64,000 bases of DNA from Aradus depressus (GCA_963662175.1 OY759217.1:50692108-50756107), one strand, 5' to 3'; counted from the stretch's first letter, positions 42,066 through 53,225 are shown. Notes: generated from the letters alone by a model not told the origin. Numbers and translations: made by a program.

Positions 42066-42885
42066 GTCAAATGAGATACGTGCTGGGGAAGAACACAGCC
42101 GTTGATCCGCTGTCGACTCTTATAGATGCCCAGAGACGGAGAGTGGAGCGCCTGTGTTTCCCTATCCATCTTAATCCTGTCTTGTTATCCTTCGTATGAT
42201 TTATCGTCAGACTTCTTTCTCCTCAGACCTTCCAATTATCTGGGTTTTCTCAGTCCTCTGTGGCTATATATTGTCCAAATCATCCTTTCTTGGCCCTCAC
42301 GTTCTTGTTTTCTTTTTTATAATCCATATAACCCAATTATCAACCAATTTAACTTTAAAAATAGGAAATAATATAAATATTGATAAATGCGTATTTGTCC
42401 GTAACTAATTTCTACACATTGTTTTTATTCATTTTGTACTAACAGTTTACGCAGCGTTGTTCCAGAGAAACTTTTCGTTATATTACTTCATCTGAAGTTG
42501 ATTTTGTGCGTTACCTGAAAAAGAAAATATATTAATTTTTTTTTTGACAAAAATTCGTTTGGCTGTTTATTGAATAGATATTAATTTTATGTAGTAATTG
42601 CATAGATATTTTTTTTATTATTGTATATATCAAACTATTTTTATGGATGTTTAATAATTAATTTGTATTATTGATTATTTATTTATAAAGAGTGCATGTA
42701 ATGAACGTCGTATCCCCTTCCCTTCAAGCTATTAGTCAGTGTTCGATTAGACCCCACACTATATGGTTGGTAATCAAGTTATGTACATTTAATTTTGTTA
42801 ATATGACGTCTGATGTTTTAATGGTTTTGCTAGTTACTTTTCAATATTTATATAATATATACAATAATACAACCTGCCCGAATTT
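42066..42885. other. Spacer, nothing recognised
   Basis: AT-rich, with short open frames lacking domains. Confidence 0.3.
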
Positions 42886-43230
42886 CACTCACATCTGTCT
42901 CTACCTTTCTCTCTCTGTCTCTTTCACTCTCACTCTCACACAAGTTTCGCTATCACTCTCACACGCTCTTACTTTCACACACTCTCTCACTCTCTCATAA
43001 TCACTTTTTGTTTTCTCTATCTCTCACACACTCTCCCTCCCATTCTCTTTATCTCTACCTCCCCTATCGATCTCTCTCTCTCTCTCTCTCTCACTACCAC
43101 TCTCACACTCTGTATCACTCTGTCTCCCTATCACTCTTACGCTCTCTCTCTCTCTATCAGTCTTTTTCTTCCACTCACTCTCTCTCACTCTTTCTCTTAC
43201 TCTCACTCACTCTCTATAACAACTCTCTCT
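42886..43230. repeat. CT/CA microsatellite
   Basis: TCTCTCAC-type simple sequence for about 340 bases, the strand complement of the array at 41640-42065. The pair could form a large imperfect hairpin across an 800-base loop. Confidence 0.9.
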
Positions 43231-43235
43231 CTCTG

Positions 43236-43372
43236 ATAAAAGACGTATTGCCATTGTTTTATAATAATATTATTATATGCATTCATACATGTGCCACTGA
43301 TGATAACGCAGTTGATAACCAGGTCTGGTCGGAAATAAAACAATGACAAGACCAACGTCTTTTATATCCAGG
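43236..43372. mobile_element. Hairpin element HP-2, deleted ribozyme
   Basis: The arms TGATAAAAGACGTATTGCCA and its complement near 43340-43366 are clear. The plus-strand motif keeps GCCACTGATGAT but has lost part of helix II and the GAA (AACGCAGTTGATAACCAGG). Confidence 0.75.
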
Positions 43373-43745
43373 AGAAAGAATAAAAAGGTTATGAATAAAA
43401 AGCCATCTATTGATTTTCAGTCAAGTCAGCCAAAGAGAAGAGGATTGGGGGAGAGGTGGGGGGGGGGGGGGGGGGCGTAACTCGAAAGTTGTAATAACTG
43501 CCGTTGTAATAAATGTATCGACATGAAACTTCATATGTAGGTTTAAAGCCCTCCAAGGGCGACACCTATAAACGTTCAGCGGAATCAAAAGAATGTGAGG
43601 TGGCTCAACTCAAATACTCTAATAACTGCCAATGTAATAAATGTATCGATACAAAATATAGTATGAAGATTCCACATAGAAGCCACAATGTAAGTCAAAC
43701 AATGACTTTTAGCCCAAACGGTCGAATAGTTTGGAAAGGTTAACT
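43373..43745 (+). repeat. Family A copy
   Basis: TATTGATTTTCAGTCAAGTC, two ATAACTGCC modules (43493 and 43621) and AGCCCAAACGGTCGAATAGT. A G run lies at 43459-43476. Confidence 0.75.
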
Positions 43746-44295
43746 TTTTCTAGGCATTAGATACATATTGGCGTTAGAAACAACACGGTAAGCTATGTAC
43801 ATAAAATAAAGAAATTATTTTAGATGAAAAATAGTTATACTTAATCCATTCCTATAAGTCCCTTTTTATATCAGCACAAGAAAGTTGCGAAATTACATTA
43901 ATTGTTTCGTCAGCATATTCACGCTTTGTTTAAGTTAAAACAAATTGTTGTTACATTACACTCGAGTTGACCTTTTATTAAGATAAAGTTCCTAGAGAAG
44001 TGAAAAGCGCAACGCATTGAGGGAAAACAGTGGAAAGTTATATGAAAGGAAAAGTTGATTGGGGGGGGGGGGAGGGGGGGGGAGGACTTTGAAGGAACTA
44101 TGTCTGAGAGAAGGACAATGTTGTCGGTGCTAACTTTGTCAATAACACACAAACATAGAGGGCTCATTTCAGGAGCAACAATGAAGACTCACTTGAACTC
44201 TCCTCCACCTAGTTAACAAACAGTACCTACCGACTTGTGAGGAAAATGGGAAACAGAAGGTGGCCCAAGTAAAGGTCATTTCGGTAGTGGGTATA
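43746..44295. other. Spacer, nothing recognised
   Basis: A G-rich run is at about 44060-44083. No supported gene. Confidence 0.3.
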
Positions 44296-44299
44296 ACTA

Positions 44300-44740
44300 T
44301 ACTAAAACACCATTAGCGGTGGGGGAGAGGAAGAATGGTGGGGAAGGTGAAGGGTGAGTAGGGAGGGGGGGGGGGAGAGTTTGGTAAGGGAGAGGGAGTT
44401 TGGTAAGGGAGAGGAAGAGTGGTGGAGGGGAGGAAGTATGGTAGGGTGGAATAGAGCGAGAGTAGGGGAGGAAAAAAGAGTGGTGGGGGAGAGGAAGAAT
44501 GGTGGGGAGAGTGAAGGGTGAGTAGGGGGGGGGGGAAGAAGAGTGGTGGGGGAGAGAGAGTTTGGTAAGGGAGAGGAAGAGTGGTGGGGGGGAGGAAGTA
44601 TGGCGGGGTGGAATAGAGCGAGAGTAGAAGAGGAAAAAAGGGTGGTGGGGGAGAGGGAGAGTTGTGGTGGAGAGGGAGAGTGGTGGAGGGGAGAATGTAA
44701 GGTGGGGTGGAATAGAGCGAGAGTTGGGAGGAAAGGGAAT
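44300..44740. repeat. Purine-rich minisatellite
   Basis: GGGTGGAATAGAGCGAGAGT recurs at about 44444, 44606 and 44702 within G/A-rich units (periods about 160 and 96). The minus strand therefore opens a 163-codon Pro/Ser-rich frame that is not a credible gene. Confidence 0.85.
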
Positions 44741-44934
44741 TGATTCGTAATCAAAAGTTCATTTAAAAACATATTCCTAATGAAATGTACCAAAAAATAA
44801 ATAATAAATATTCATAATCATTCATTTTCTGTCCAGTACGGGAACATTTTTGACTTTAAATAAATCGTTTGCATCTCAATTAACTCTTTTCACATAGAAA
44901 CAAAAGTCTATGTACATATGTTATGGTAAGATGT

Positions 44935-45212
44935 TGTGGGGCGAGGTTTATTACAGAAATAAAAGACGTTGTCTTCCCACTGTTTTATTTTAGACCAGAA
45001 TCGGTTTACGACGGAACTGCGTCACCATTAGTGGTTCATCCCAACCACACAGTACAGCGGCCAGTTGTCCTTTAACCGCTGTGCTGATGACTCTGTTGCG
45101 TCGAAAACCGGTTCTGGTCTAAAATAAAACAGTGGAAAGACAACGTCATTTATTTCTATGAAAAGACTAGTTTTCAACGCAGCAGAGGGCGTCATCATCA
45201 GTGGCACTTCTA
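44935..45212. mobile_element. Hairpin element HP-2 with an extra nested motif
   Basis: The left arm (AAGACGTTGTCTTCCCACTG) and right arm (to about 45158) pair. Hammerhead motifs in both have mutated or deleted cores (CUAAUGG on the left; a deletion after CUGAUGA on the right). A further minus-strand motif at 45163-45209 follows the right arm, so part of a second unit is attached. Confidence 0.8.
45163..45209 (-). ncRNA. Hammerhead-like motif with altered helix III
   Basis: GUGCCA, CUGAUGA, extra U, GACGC with GCGUU around an eight-base loop, GAA, then AACUAGUC in place of AACCGGUU. ACUAGU is still self-complementary but its spacing to the GAA and cleavage C is off by one, and helix I pairing is poor. 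Confidence 0.4.
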
Positions 45213-46400
45213 TGAATGAATACGTATAACATATAAAAAATAGAAAGTAACTAGCAAATTATTAAAGCATCAGAGTACAGAAAAATAAAATAAAAAAATT
45301 GCTTCCAAACAACTTCCAACATCAACCCTAAAACCGTCGATCGGATTTTAGCCCAGTTCAAACAAACGCCATGTGGCTTCTCAATATGTGTGTGTGCGCG
45401 TGTATGGGGGGGAGGGAGGGGTTCATAACATGAAGTAAGGTAAATCGTGTAGCATAGTACGGCTCGCGATCCACGCTCCCCGTTTATTCTCCGCTGAGCT
45501 TTTGCGTGTACCCTTGTTATTCGCCTGACTAAGTATCAATCAAAGGTAGCGAAGAGTAGAATAATAATGTAGGGATAAGTTAAATTAAATTACTATGCTA
45601 ATAAAATTTATCGGAGAGAAAGAACGGGGGGCGCGAAATACTAAATTGAAAAAATATAGATAGAGAAGTTAGAAGAGATATTTTAGCCGGTGCCATAGAT
45701 TATGTTGGTAAGGGGGGGGTCCATGTTTGTAGGTAACAGATTGTATGTATCGTTGTGGTATGGAGGGGGGAGGGAAGGTAGCAACGCGGAACTCTACAAA
45801 TTTACATGGTGCGGTTAGAGTAAAGGGCGGGGGGGGGGGGGGGGGGGCGCGGTTAGGGGCACACACACAGAAACACACACCTTTGGAAATATCCAGGAAC
45901 GATATAGCACAACACCAAAGTTGAACAAGGCCCCCCCCGCCAAATGAACACACACCAATACTTCAACTTTGAAAGTTCACAGTTCGCCCATTCAAACAGA
46001 TCTAGTTGGTCAAACATATCTCTGAACCCATCTACTAAAATGTACAACTAACATTTTCGCAATTAATTATAGATTTATCTTCATTAATTTTATCATATAT
46101 AATAAATTGATTGTGAAGGCATGTCGGCTTTAATTAATAACTGGAGTGATCTATTTCGCTATATTAGCCAAATTTTTCTGATGGAAAATTGTAGTCAGTA
46201 TACTGAAAGCTAAGTACCGCTTCGCTGGAGGCCGAAAAGCTGTCTATGTGTAAAGTAAGTTGTGTTCTGTACAAGGAAAATGTTACTCAATTGTACGAAA
46301 ATAATGTTTGTATAATGAAAAAGTGGACGGTGTATTTTCCGTTACGGCGGACTTCCCTCCTCCGTTGAGTAGTGTTCAGACGATGGTTGGCAAAGGTCCC
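45213..46400. other. Spacer with a poly-G run
   Basis: A G run at about 45828-45847, and a CA-rich patch near 45860. No gene is recognised in these 1.2 kb. Confidence 0.35.
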
Positions 46401-46402
46401 AT

Positions 46403-46562
46403 TCCAGAGGTAGCGGATCCTCTAGAGATAGCGGATCTTCCAGAGGTAGCGGAACTTCCAGAGGTAGCGGAACTTCCAGAGGTAGCAGAGCCTCTAGAGG
46501 TAGCGGTTCCTCCATAGGTAGCGGATTCTCCAGAGATAGCGGATTCTCCAGAGATAGCGGAC
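46403..46562. repeat. 18-bp minisatellite
   Basis: About nine copies of CCAGAGGTAGCGGATCTT with substitutions. In frame, it reads LPEVAE-like hexads. No surrounding gene supports translation. Confidence 0.92.
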
Positions 46563-46599
46563 CGAGAAACATACTGCAGCTCAGCTCAATCTTATCGCT

Positions 46600-46910
46600 A
46601 CTTCCAATATGAAGTCTCCAACGTCGGGAACCCAGCTCCCTGCGTATCTGAGATTTCTTTACCATCTAAGGCGCGTTTACGACAAGGCGGAGACACCTGA
46701 CCAGTTTGTTAATGTTAGTCTGGATTTTGTCGAGCCCAACAGAACAGGCGTATGTGATGAGTGCGGTGTAGAGTAGTGTGGCACTTTCATGTCGGAGTGT
46801 AGTGTTCTTGTTGGGAAGTGGAAAGTCTGCTGTAGGCATGTGTCAGTTTGGAGTTAATGTGTTCGCCCCAGGTCAGTTTGGTTGTCTAAGAGCACTTCTA
46901 CATACTCACC
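46600..46910 (-). pseudogene. LINE reverse transcriptase thumb fragment
   Basis: On the minus strand, across several frames, the sequence reads LGRTH, THAYSRLSTSQQEH, LYTALITYACSVGLDKIQ, TNINKLVRCLRLVVNAP and IRRELGSRRW. This is the region just before and around the NAP motif in Jockey-type ORF2, equivalent to FQNKVLRIAVNAPWFIRN in the 57-kb element. Multiple frame changes and stops show it is dead. Confidence 0.75.
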
Positions 46911-47350
46911 TTTCAGGGTTTTTAAATAATTATAAACATATGAGTTAATTATTTATAACGAACACGGTACATACTTTACCTCAGTAGTTGACCATATAAC
47001 TTTATGAAAATTTGTCGTAAGACTATGCAAGAACAATGGTGCCCTTTTCAAAATGAAAGAATAGTTTAATGTGCACACAGGAGGCATGAAAACATAAAGT
47101 AGGGCATAGAAACTTGAAGCCAAAGTGGTATAAACCTGCTAAGTTGTAAGTACCTATGTGTCCCAACTTTGGCATTATATAACGGAATGTTCCTTCCTAA
47201 CTATCGTAGAGCTCTGCAACGAGCCCATTTCAACAGTTTAACAAATTATTAAAATTAATTTAATCACGCAAAATGTTTAAATCTCGTTTTAGTAAGTTTC
47301 TATTGTAGTTTAACTTGGAAAGCGACTTACCAGGATAAATACTCAGTAAG
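46911..47350. other. Spacer, nothing recognised
   Basis: No supported feature. Confidence 0.3.
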
Positions 47351-47351
47351 T

Positions 47352-47546
47352 TATTTCGACTCATGCCTGGGCTTCAACCACAAGGTCATTTCGCCTACTA
47401 CCAGAGCGCTCTTTTATCACTAGACATGCGCCCGACCCCCAACTATGGGAATCCTAAATTTTGCCTACCCAAGTTAATTCGCCTCCCTAATAAAAAAACC
47501 CAAAGGTCTCGGCCGGGTTTCGAATCCGCGATATTGAGCTCAGTAC
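47352..47546 (-). mobile_element. SINE-A, internally deleted
   Basis: The minus strand shows ATATCGCGGATTCGAAACCC (box B region) then the body GATTCCCATAGTTGGGGGTC and the end GAAGCCCAGGCATGAGTCG. The box A head and a central segment are missing. Confidence 0.82.
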
Positions 47547-48630
47547 AGTCAAGAACAACAATTTCTTAAATATTAAACAATAATTTTTCACAAATATGAA
47601 GGCAGTTTTTCTATCAGTTTCAAAAAAAAATATAACTTTCCCAAAAATATTGCTGTCTTATGGAGTTTTCCCCTGTAATAAGGCAACATTTCCCCCGCAT
47701 CTCTTCCTGATCTCCAGGGAGCCGCCATGGACTGCTGGTGAAGACAGTCGCTCATTTGGGGACAAAAGATGTTGGAAAGAAGAATGAAGGGGGAAAATGA
47801 GACTTGAAAGTTATTGATGAACGATATTAATTTAATACTGTTTGGTGAGTGAAATCCGGTGATCATGTGACTGGCGCAAGGCGGGTTGCCTACCCTCCCC
47901 TTTAAAACTTTAATAACTTCCTAATCTTTCTAGATGGGGGGCTCCTTTGTAACTCTTCCACCCCCCTCAACTCGGAGGACGCACAATTAAAAAACTTCTT
48001 CCACTTTTTTTTTTTTTTTTGGCTGGCTTAATAGTGTGGTCCTTTAACCTCATGGCTAATATTTTAAACAAATATACAGCAGAAAAAGTAAAAATTCACT
48101 GAGGCATCTAAAATTGTTCCAAATAAGATTATAAAGAGATAAAATGACATTATTTAAAGGTGGCTGAACAGAAAGAGCTATTTTAAAGAGATTACGGTTA
48201 AGCTTAGAGCACATTTAGGGCGTTTCAGAACAATTAAAATTGGGGGAGGCGGTTGGGGTAAGAAGGGTTGATAGTGATTGTTAACAGAAAGAAGGGAAGG
48301 GGGTGCCAGCCAGGAATTGAACTATCAATTTTTCATGGGTTCAAATTTTGGCAAAGGGGACAGGGTGGCTTTTCCTGTATCCGCACCTATGGTCATGTGA
48401 AGCCTCAAATAACGATTGTGGGCGGGTTTATTTTAAGCATCAGGCCGATCTGCTGCGTGCCTTTTGTATGAGTTTGGAGGGGGGGGGGGGGAGGGGGGGA
48501 GCTAATAAAAGGAAAGAGGATATTGGACGGTGGGCCAGCCAATGAAATGAAGCTGTAATTGTTAAGTTCTAAGTCCTTATTAGGTCATTTACGTTGTACT
48601 ATTTCCAAAGTCCGAATTATACCGTGTTCC
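47547..48630. other. Spacer with G runs
   Basis: A T run at about 48006-48020 and a G run at 48479-48498. Open frames are short and featureless. Confidence 0.3.
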
Positions 48631-48633
48631 TAC

Positions 48634-48832
48634 AGGGCGCCGGTAGCTCAGAGGTAACGTGCTTGCTTACTGAGCTCAGGATCGCGGGTTTGAAACCCGG
48701 CTGAGGCAATTAGGTTTTTTTTATCTAGAAGGTGAAAAAACCTTGAAAAAACCGCAGCTCTTCGGATGTGATGTGAAGGGATGGTCTCGAGCTTGTACGA
48801 TGTCAGGTACTCGTTAAAGACTTATGTGTCAA
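48634..48832 (+). mobile_element. SINE-A 5' half with box A and box B
   Basis: GGGCGCCGGTAGCTCAGAGG (box A), GCGGGTTTGAAACCCGGC (box B), the TTATCTAGAAGGTGAAAAAA link, CATCCCTTCACATC-like text and GTCAGGTACTCGTTAAAGAC. The copy stops at about 48832, so the 3' half is missing. HP-1-like sequence begins immediately after. Confidence 0.88.
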
Positions 48833-48839
48833 TTTAGTG

Positions 48840-49016
48840 GAAAGCTAATAAAATTAATAAAAACCAAGATCTTGTTTAACTTGTATATTGTCTAATTCTA
48901 CAAAAATATATAGATAAAGTGTAGCCGTTTGTGTTACGCCATCGTCACTTTTGAACTTTGTGCAGACGATGGCGTAAACAGAAGTTGAACAAGTTCCTTG
49001 TTTTTATTTATTTCAG
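48840..49016. mobile_element. HP-1-related hairpin, decayed
   Basis: Outer arms AATAAAAACCAAGATCTTGT and complement of AACAAGTTCCTTGTTTTTAT pair imperfectly. Inner arms GTTACGCCATCGTC and GACGATGGCGTAAAC also pair. TATATTGTCTAATTCTAC matches the HP-1 arm. The equivalent of the ribozyme core reads GUGACGA with no clean GAA, so no active motif is expected. Confidence 0.6.
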
Positions 49017-49054
49017 GTAATCAAACCTCAGTCTGTGAAGAGGATAAGTGTCGA

Positions 49055-49330
49055 CTTTATAGGGTTTGATATTTCCATATGAAATTTCATTCATTTGTTG
49101 TGAGGAGTTTTCGTGTTAATCCTCCCCATAATTCCTCCTTTCCATTTTGCCAAAAATCCATAGATGTCATCCTTGGAGGATTTTGGATACACATATAAAA
49201 TCTCATGTTGATACGCTCATTCTATTTGGGAGTTATCGTGTTCACAGGCTCATACACACACAGATGTATAGAAATTTTTTTTTTTTTTTCATTTTTGGGA
49301 AAACGATGGACTTTAGTATTTTATACTAAA
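49055..49330 (-). repeat. Family A copy, minus strand
   Basis: CCTTGGAGGATTTTGGATAC ACATATAAAATCTCATG, GGGAGTTATCGTGTTCACAG and a T run in the position of the TTTTCATTTTTGG end. Confidence 0.7.
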
Positions 49331-49397
49331 GTTAAGTTATACTGGTGATATTTTCAGAAAACGCAGGCTCCACAGCCAGTAAATAAGATCAAGGCTT

Positions 49398-49399
<2 letters not shown>

Positions 49400-49430
<31 letters not shown>

Positions 49431-49431
49431 A
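49400..49431. repeat. Poly-C tract
   Basis: About 31 uninterrupted C, the longest C run in the window. Confidence 0.92.
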
Positions 49432-49640
49432 CCCCCTCTTTCCTACTTTGCATACGTTAATTAAGTTAAAAAAGCCAACTCAACTGATGTATATTTTATA
49501 AGCCCTCTCCACCAGCAAATCAATAAGCTACAAGCATCACCAACGCCCATGAAAATTTAGGCGGGTTAGAAGAGCAGCAAGGTACAGAAAAAAGAAATGG
49601 AACTCAAAAATAGCGGGAAATGTTTTTATAATTCTAGTTC

Positions 49641-50130
49641 GATAGTGTAGGGTCGGGGAGCCGGGGAAGTACTGCCCTACGAGTGCCGGTCTCCTCAGGG
49701 AACTCCCTCCGATAGTGTAGGGTCGGGGAGCCGGGGAAGTACTGCCCTACGAGTGCCGGTCTCCTCAGGGAACTCCCTCCGATAGTGTAGGGTCGGGGAG
49801 CCGGGGAAGTACTGCCCTACGAGTGCCGGTCTCCTCAGGGAACTCCCTCCGATAGTGTAGGGTCGGGGAGCCGGGGAAGTACTGCCCTACGAGTGCCGGT
49901 CTCCTCAGGGAACTCCCTCCGATAGTGTAGGGTCGGGGAGCCGGGGAAGTACTGCCCTACGAGTGCCGGACTCCTCAGGGAACTCCCTCCGATAGTGTAG
50001 GGTCGGCGAGCCGGGGAAGGACTGCCCTACGAGTGCCGGTCTCCTCAGGGAACTCCCTCCGATAGTGTAGGGTCGGCGAGCCGGGGAAGGACTGCCCTAC
50101 GAGTGCCGGTCTCCTCAGGGAACTTCCTCC
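49641..50130. repeat. 70-bp GC-rich minisatellite, seven copies
   Basis: Seven units of exactly 70 bp starting GATAGTGTAGGGTCGGGGAG. Units one to four are identical, the fifth has one change, and the last two share GGTCGGCGAG and GGAAGGACTG. The gradient suggests growth from one side. It is markedly more GC-rich than the surroundings. Confidence 0.95.
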
Positions 50131-50515
50131 GGAGCCGCCGCCCACCAGCTCTTCATTCCCAGTCCCTTCCCCTCCAATCTCCTGTTTCCACCTCGCTCTG
50201 GGTCCTCCAACCTAGGTACCTATTTCCTTCCAGAATTACCTTCATCCACTTCTGCACGGCACCGTTTCACCAGGGACTTATTCAGATGGTTTACGTCTCA
50301 CTTGATAAGTAGTGCAACTCAAAGTGCTTCATAAGTACCTACTTCATTCGGCTGTCTATTTCCACGATGGCGACGTTTCTTCTGGTGATGCAGGTGCCTA
50401 GATAGGTGAACCGTTCAAACGTGTTCCTGCCCAAATACCATTCCGGGTTTGCCACTTCGTAGCCGTCTGTTCTTAACTTTGCAGTAGTTCTCTGTTTGAA
50501 CGTTCCACGCATTTT
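50131..50515 (-). pseudogene. RTE-like LINE reverse transcriptase fragment
   Basis: The minus-strand frame at 50515-50345 reads MRGTFKQRTTAKLRTDGYEV, then NTFERFTYLGTCITRR and VEIDSRM. The FxYLG...EI..R pattern is the conserved region after the catalytic core in RTE-like polymerases. The intervening 50131-50344 is Cys/Pro-coding, GC-rich and of unknown origin, and may belong to the same LINE as the 70-bp array. Confidence 0.65.
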
Positions 50516-51485
50516 CTAGATAAAAAAAGCGAAGGAATTATGTGCATATTCAGTTTTTTCTCTAATTAACCCTAAATGTTATGAGACGAGATAAAAATAA
50601 ATTATAACCTTCAATATGAATTATAAGTGGAATTTGGAATACATTTTCGGGTTTAGTATGGTAGTTGAGTTGGGATGGTGATGTGATGTGGCGCCCCCTA
50701 TGACCCTGTATCTGCCCTGAATACAATAGATCCCCCCTCCCCCCTCCACTTGGACAGCTTATATTTGGCCTGTGTCCAGCTCTGAAGAATTTATGTGGAT
50801 CCTCCCACTATAGGAGGCAACCTTCATATATTATACTCCAGGTCATGGCAACAAACCTTCCTGGCTGGCCACTCGTGTTGCATATATGCATAAATTGATT
50901 TCCTAATGTAATTATAAGTAAATATCTTATCTATACGAGGGACACAGACTGACAAAGTAGATGAACAAGGCGAAAAAGACCCTCATCACAATTTACATGA
51001 GAAGCTGGCAGAACGGCCTCACTGTTGGTTGAGTATCTCATCACATCTTTGTACAATAATAGTGTTCTTCATGATATAATTTTGTATGAGAAAGGTAAAA
51101 AAATTTGTCGGATATCCGATTGAAGTTGATCGGCTCGATATGAACATAGGTACCTGTAGTGCGGAGTATAGCTTTTAATTAATACGAAGGGGGGGTTTCC
51201 AATTTTGAGGTCTGACAGTGGACCGCCATATTGAAGGTATGAAATAAATGGTTTTTAAAATGAGCCGGGACAATACTGTCCGGCCCAATTAGTTTTTGTC
51301 CAACATATATATGGTGAGGGGGGGGTCTGATGAAAATTTCATGAACTTACCGCCCACAACTCCACCCAACTGCCGCTCTGCTCCTGTTTTCTCCTCTCTT
51401 CAACTTAATCCTTTCTCCAAGAAAAATATATTTAAAAAATCCTCTGAATCCTCGGCTATATACTTCCCCAGCTCGAATTAATTAG
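50516..51485. other. Spacer, nothing recognised
   Basis: About 970 bases with no feature that I can support. Confidence 0.3.
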
Positions 51486-51865
51486 TAAGTTTTTAATTAA
51501 GTTTCCGCTCTTCCTTTCGAACCAACTGATTTGATTGAAAATTAGTGTTTCTTACTCAAATTGTGAATCGTGTAGTGAATTGTGTAGTTATTAGTGTTTT
51601 TTCGGTACTACTTCCCTTGTTTAACTTCCCCACTTCCTTTTGACCGAATCGTCCTTATAGAGGCGGTACATAAACAATATCGTGTCAATACATTCATTAC
51701 TTTGGCAGCTATTGGGTTTTTAACTACCCCTTCTCTGACGCCAATTTAGCTGAAAATTAATAAGTGTCGTAGTTGTAAGGTTCTGAAAACACATATAAGA
51801 TTACATGTTGATATATTCTCTCTATACGTAGTTATCGGGATAACAGGTACACACATCAGAACGTC
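51486..51865 (-). repeat. Family A copy, minus strand
   Basis: TTTCCGCTCTTCCTTTCG (block 4), CAATACATTCATTACTTTGG CAGCTATTGGG (block 3), AATTAATAAGTGTCGTAGTT and GTAGTTATCGGGATAACAGG. Confidence 0.7.
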
Positions 51866-52540
51866 ACGAAAAGTCGTCACTTTCCCAGAACAAATTAATC
51901 AATTACCTTTTCACCCCTCCTCCCCCCCCCCCCCTCCCCCCTGCCCTCCAAAACTAGTCGACAGTTTTCATAAAATGGCCAGAATGAGTTAAGTGTACTG
52001 TGATGATCTCCCAGGCCACTGTGAAGAATTTGGGAGCTCAGGACTCTAATACTTTCGGAATTATAAAGATGTGGGCTTTTTGGTATCTCGTAAAATTGTG
52101 TATGTTCTCGGTTAAATCAACTTAATCTACTTCATTGAGGAATCATTCACGAGATAACTGCATTTAACCATTTATTCACTACGGCAGACTCCTCCAAGTG
52201 AAGAGGGCGTTTTCGGTTAAATCAACTTTAAAGAGGCATCATTCACGAGTATTTCAAAAAGTATGGTTAATAATTAGATAAGTGTGTACAAAAATTAGGT
52301 AAGTGTGGCCAATAATTAGGTAAGTGATGGGAAATGATTTGGTAACTAAGGGAAAATCCATGAAAGGATTAACTATATTCATTTTCATTCACTCCTATAG
52401 ATTTAGAAGGTATTTGATTAATAATGCAAACATAATTTATTTATTCCAAAAACTGGATTTACACGATTGAAAAGAGACGAATTTAGACTTACCAATTTAT
52501 TCCCTGTAACCACATATATGGGCTCCTAAATCATCTTACT
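51866..52540. other. Spacer with a short repeat
   Basis: A C-rich run lies at 51916-51940. At 52265-52330 a 15-20-base unit (AATTAGGTAAGTGT) is repeated three or four times. Nothing else is recognised. Confidence 0.35.
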
Positions 52541-52544
52541 AAAC

Positions 52545-52685
52545 ATCGCACAGGCGCTCCCGTCCGAAGGATGACATGCTCAAAGGTTTTTCAGCTCCCA
52601 GATAAAAAAACCTATGGATTTCGACCGGGTTTCGAATTTGAGCTCGGTAAGCAAGCATGCATACCACTGAGCTACCGACGACCTA
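52545..52685 (-). mobile_element. SINE-A 5' half, minus strand
   Basis: The minus strand starts GTCGTCGGTAGCTCAGTGGT ATGCATGC (box A), has box B ATTCGAAACCC, then GGAGCTGAAAAACC and GGACGGGAGCGCC. The 3' half is absent. Confidence 0.85.
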
Positions 52686-52914
52686 AAGTTTGAAAGAAAC
52701 GATGAGGATTGTACTTGGTGTTTACTTTCCATCAATGTTCTTCTTTTCCATGAAATTGTTCCACTTGTTTTCTCTCCTCACAAACTATCAATTGGAAAAG
52801 CTATTAGGAACAGTCAATATTGGAGAATAATACAAGAGACAATACTATAGGTCTGAGTGATGAGCATCGCGGGGGCCAACAGAATAGCCTTTGTACATCA
52901 CCAATGTTTTTCCA
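52686..52914. other. Short spacer
   Basis: Nothing recognised. Confidence 0.3.
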
Positions 52915-53113
52915 TCAGCGCGAATCAATTTAGTTTCCGCTCTCCCTCTGAGCTCAAGTACTTGTGAATCCGTATACTCAATTCGTGTAGGTACATTCGT
53001 TACGATGATACTTAACATTTTTGCAGAGATATTGTGAAACACTTGATAAAAAAAAAGAAAACGTATGTTTTAAAAAAAATATTGTCTATTTCACAAATAA
53101 TATACATATAATA

Positions 53114-53149
53114 TGGGAGTACTTTCGGTATTGCTACCATCTTCAGCCA
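53114..53149 (-). ncRNA. Hammerhead ribozyme candidate, HP-1 copy 2, left arm
   Basis: Mirror of 53190-53225: UGG, CUGAAGA, U, GGUA-GCAA-UACC, GAA, AGUACU, C, CCA on the minus strand. Confidence 0.65.
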
Positions 53150-53189
53150 CGACTTAACAAATACATAGTCATCAGTATTTGTTAAGTCG

Positions 53190-53225
53190 TGGCTGAAGAT
53201 GGTAGCAATACCGAAAGTACTCCCA
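53190..53225 (+). ncRNA. Hammerhead ribozyme candidate, HP-1 copy 2, right arm
   Basis: UGG of helix I, CUGAAGA (53193-53199), one extra U, GGUA-GCAA-UACC helix II with a GNRA tetraloop, GAA (53213-53215), AGUACU helix III, C (53222) and CCA. Relative to copy one, only the variable position 7 and the tetraloop changed. The conserved core did not. Confidence 0.7.

Noticed and set aside
44302..44793. 163-codon Pro/Ser-rich ORF
   Set aside because: Pure low-complexity minisatellite with no domain.
46308..46517. LPEVAE-repeat ORF
   Set aside because: Encoded by the 18-bp minisatellite without supporting context.
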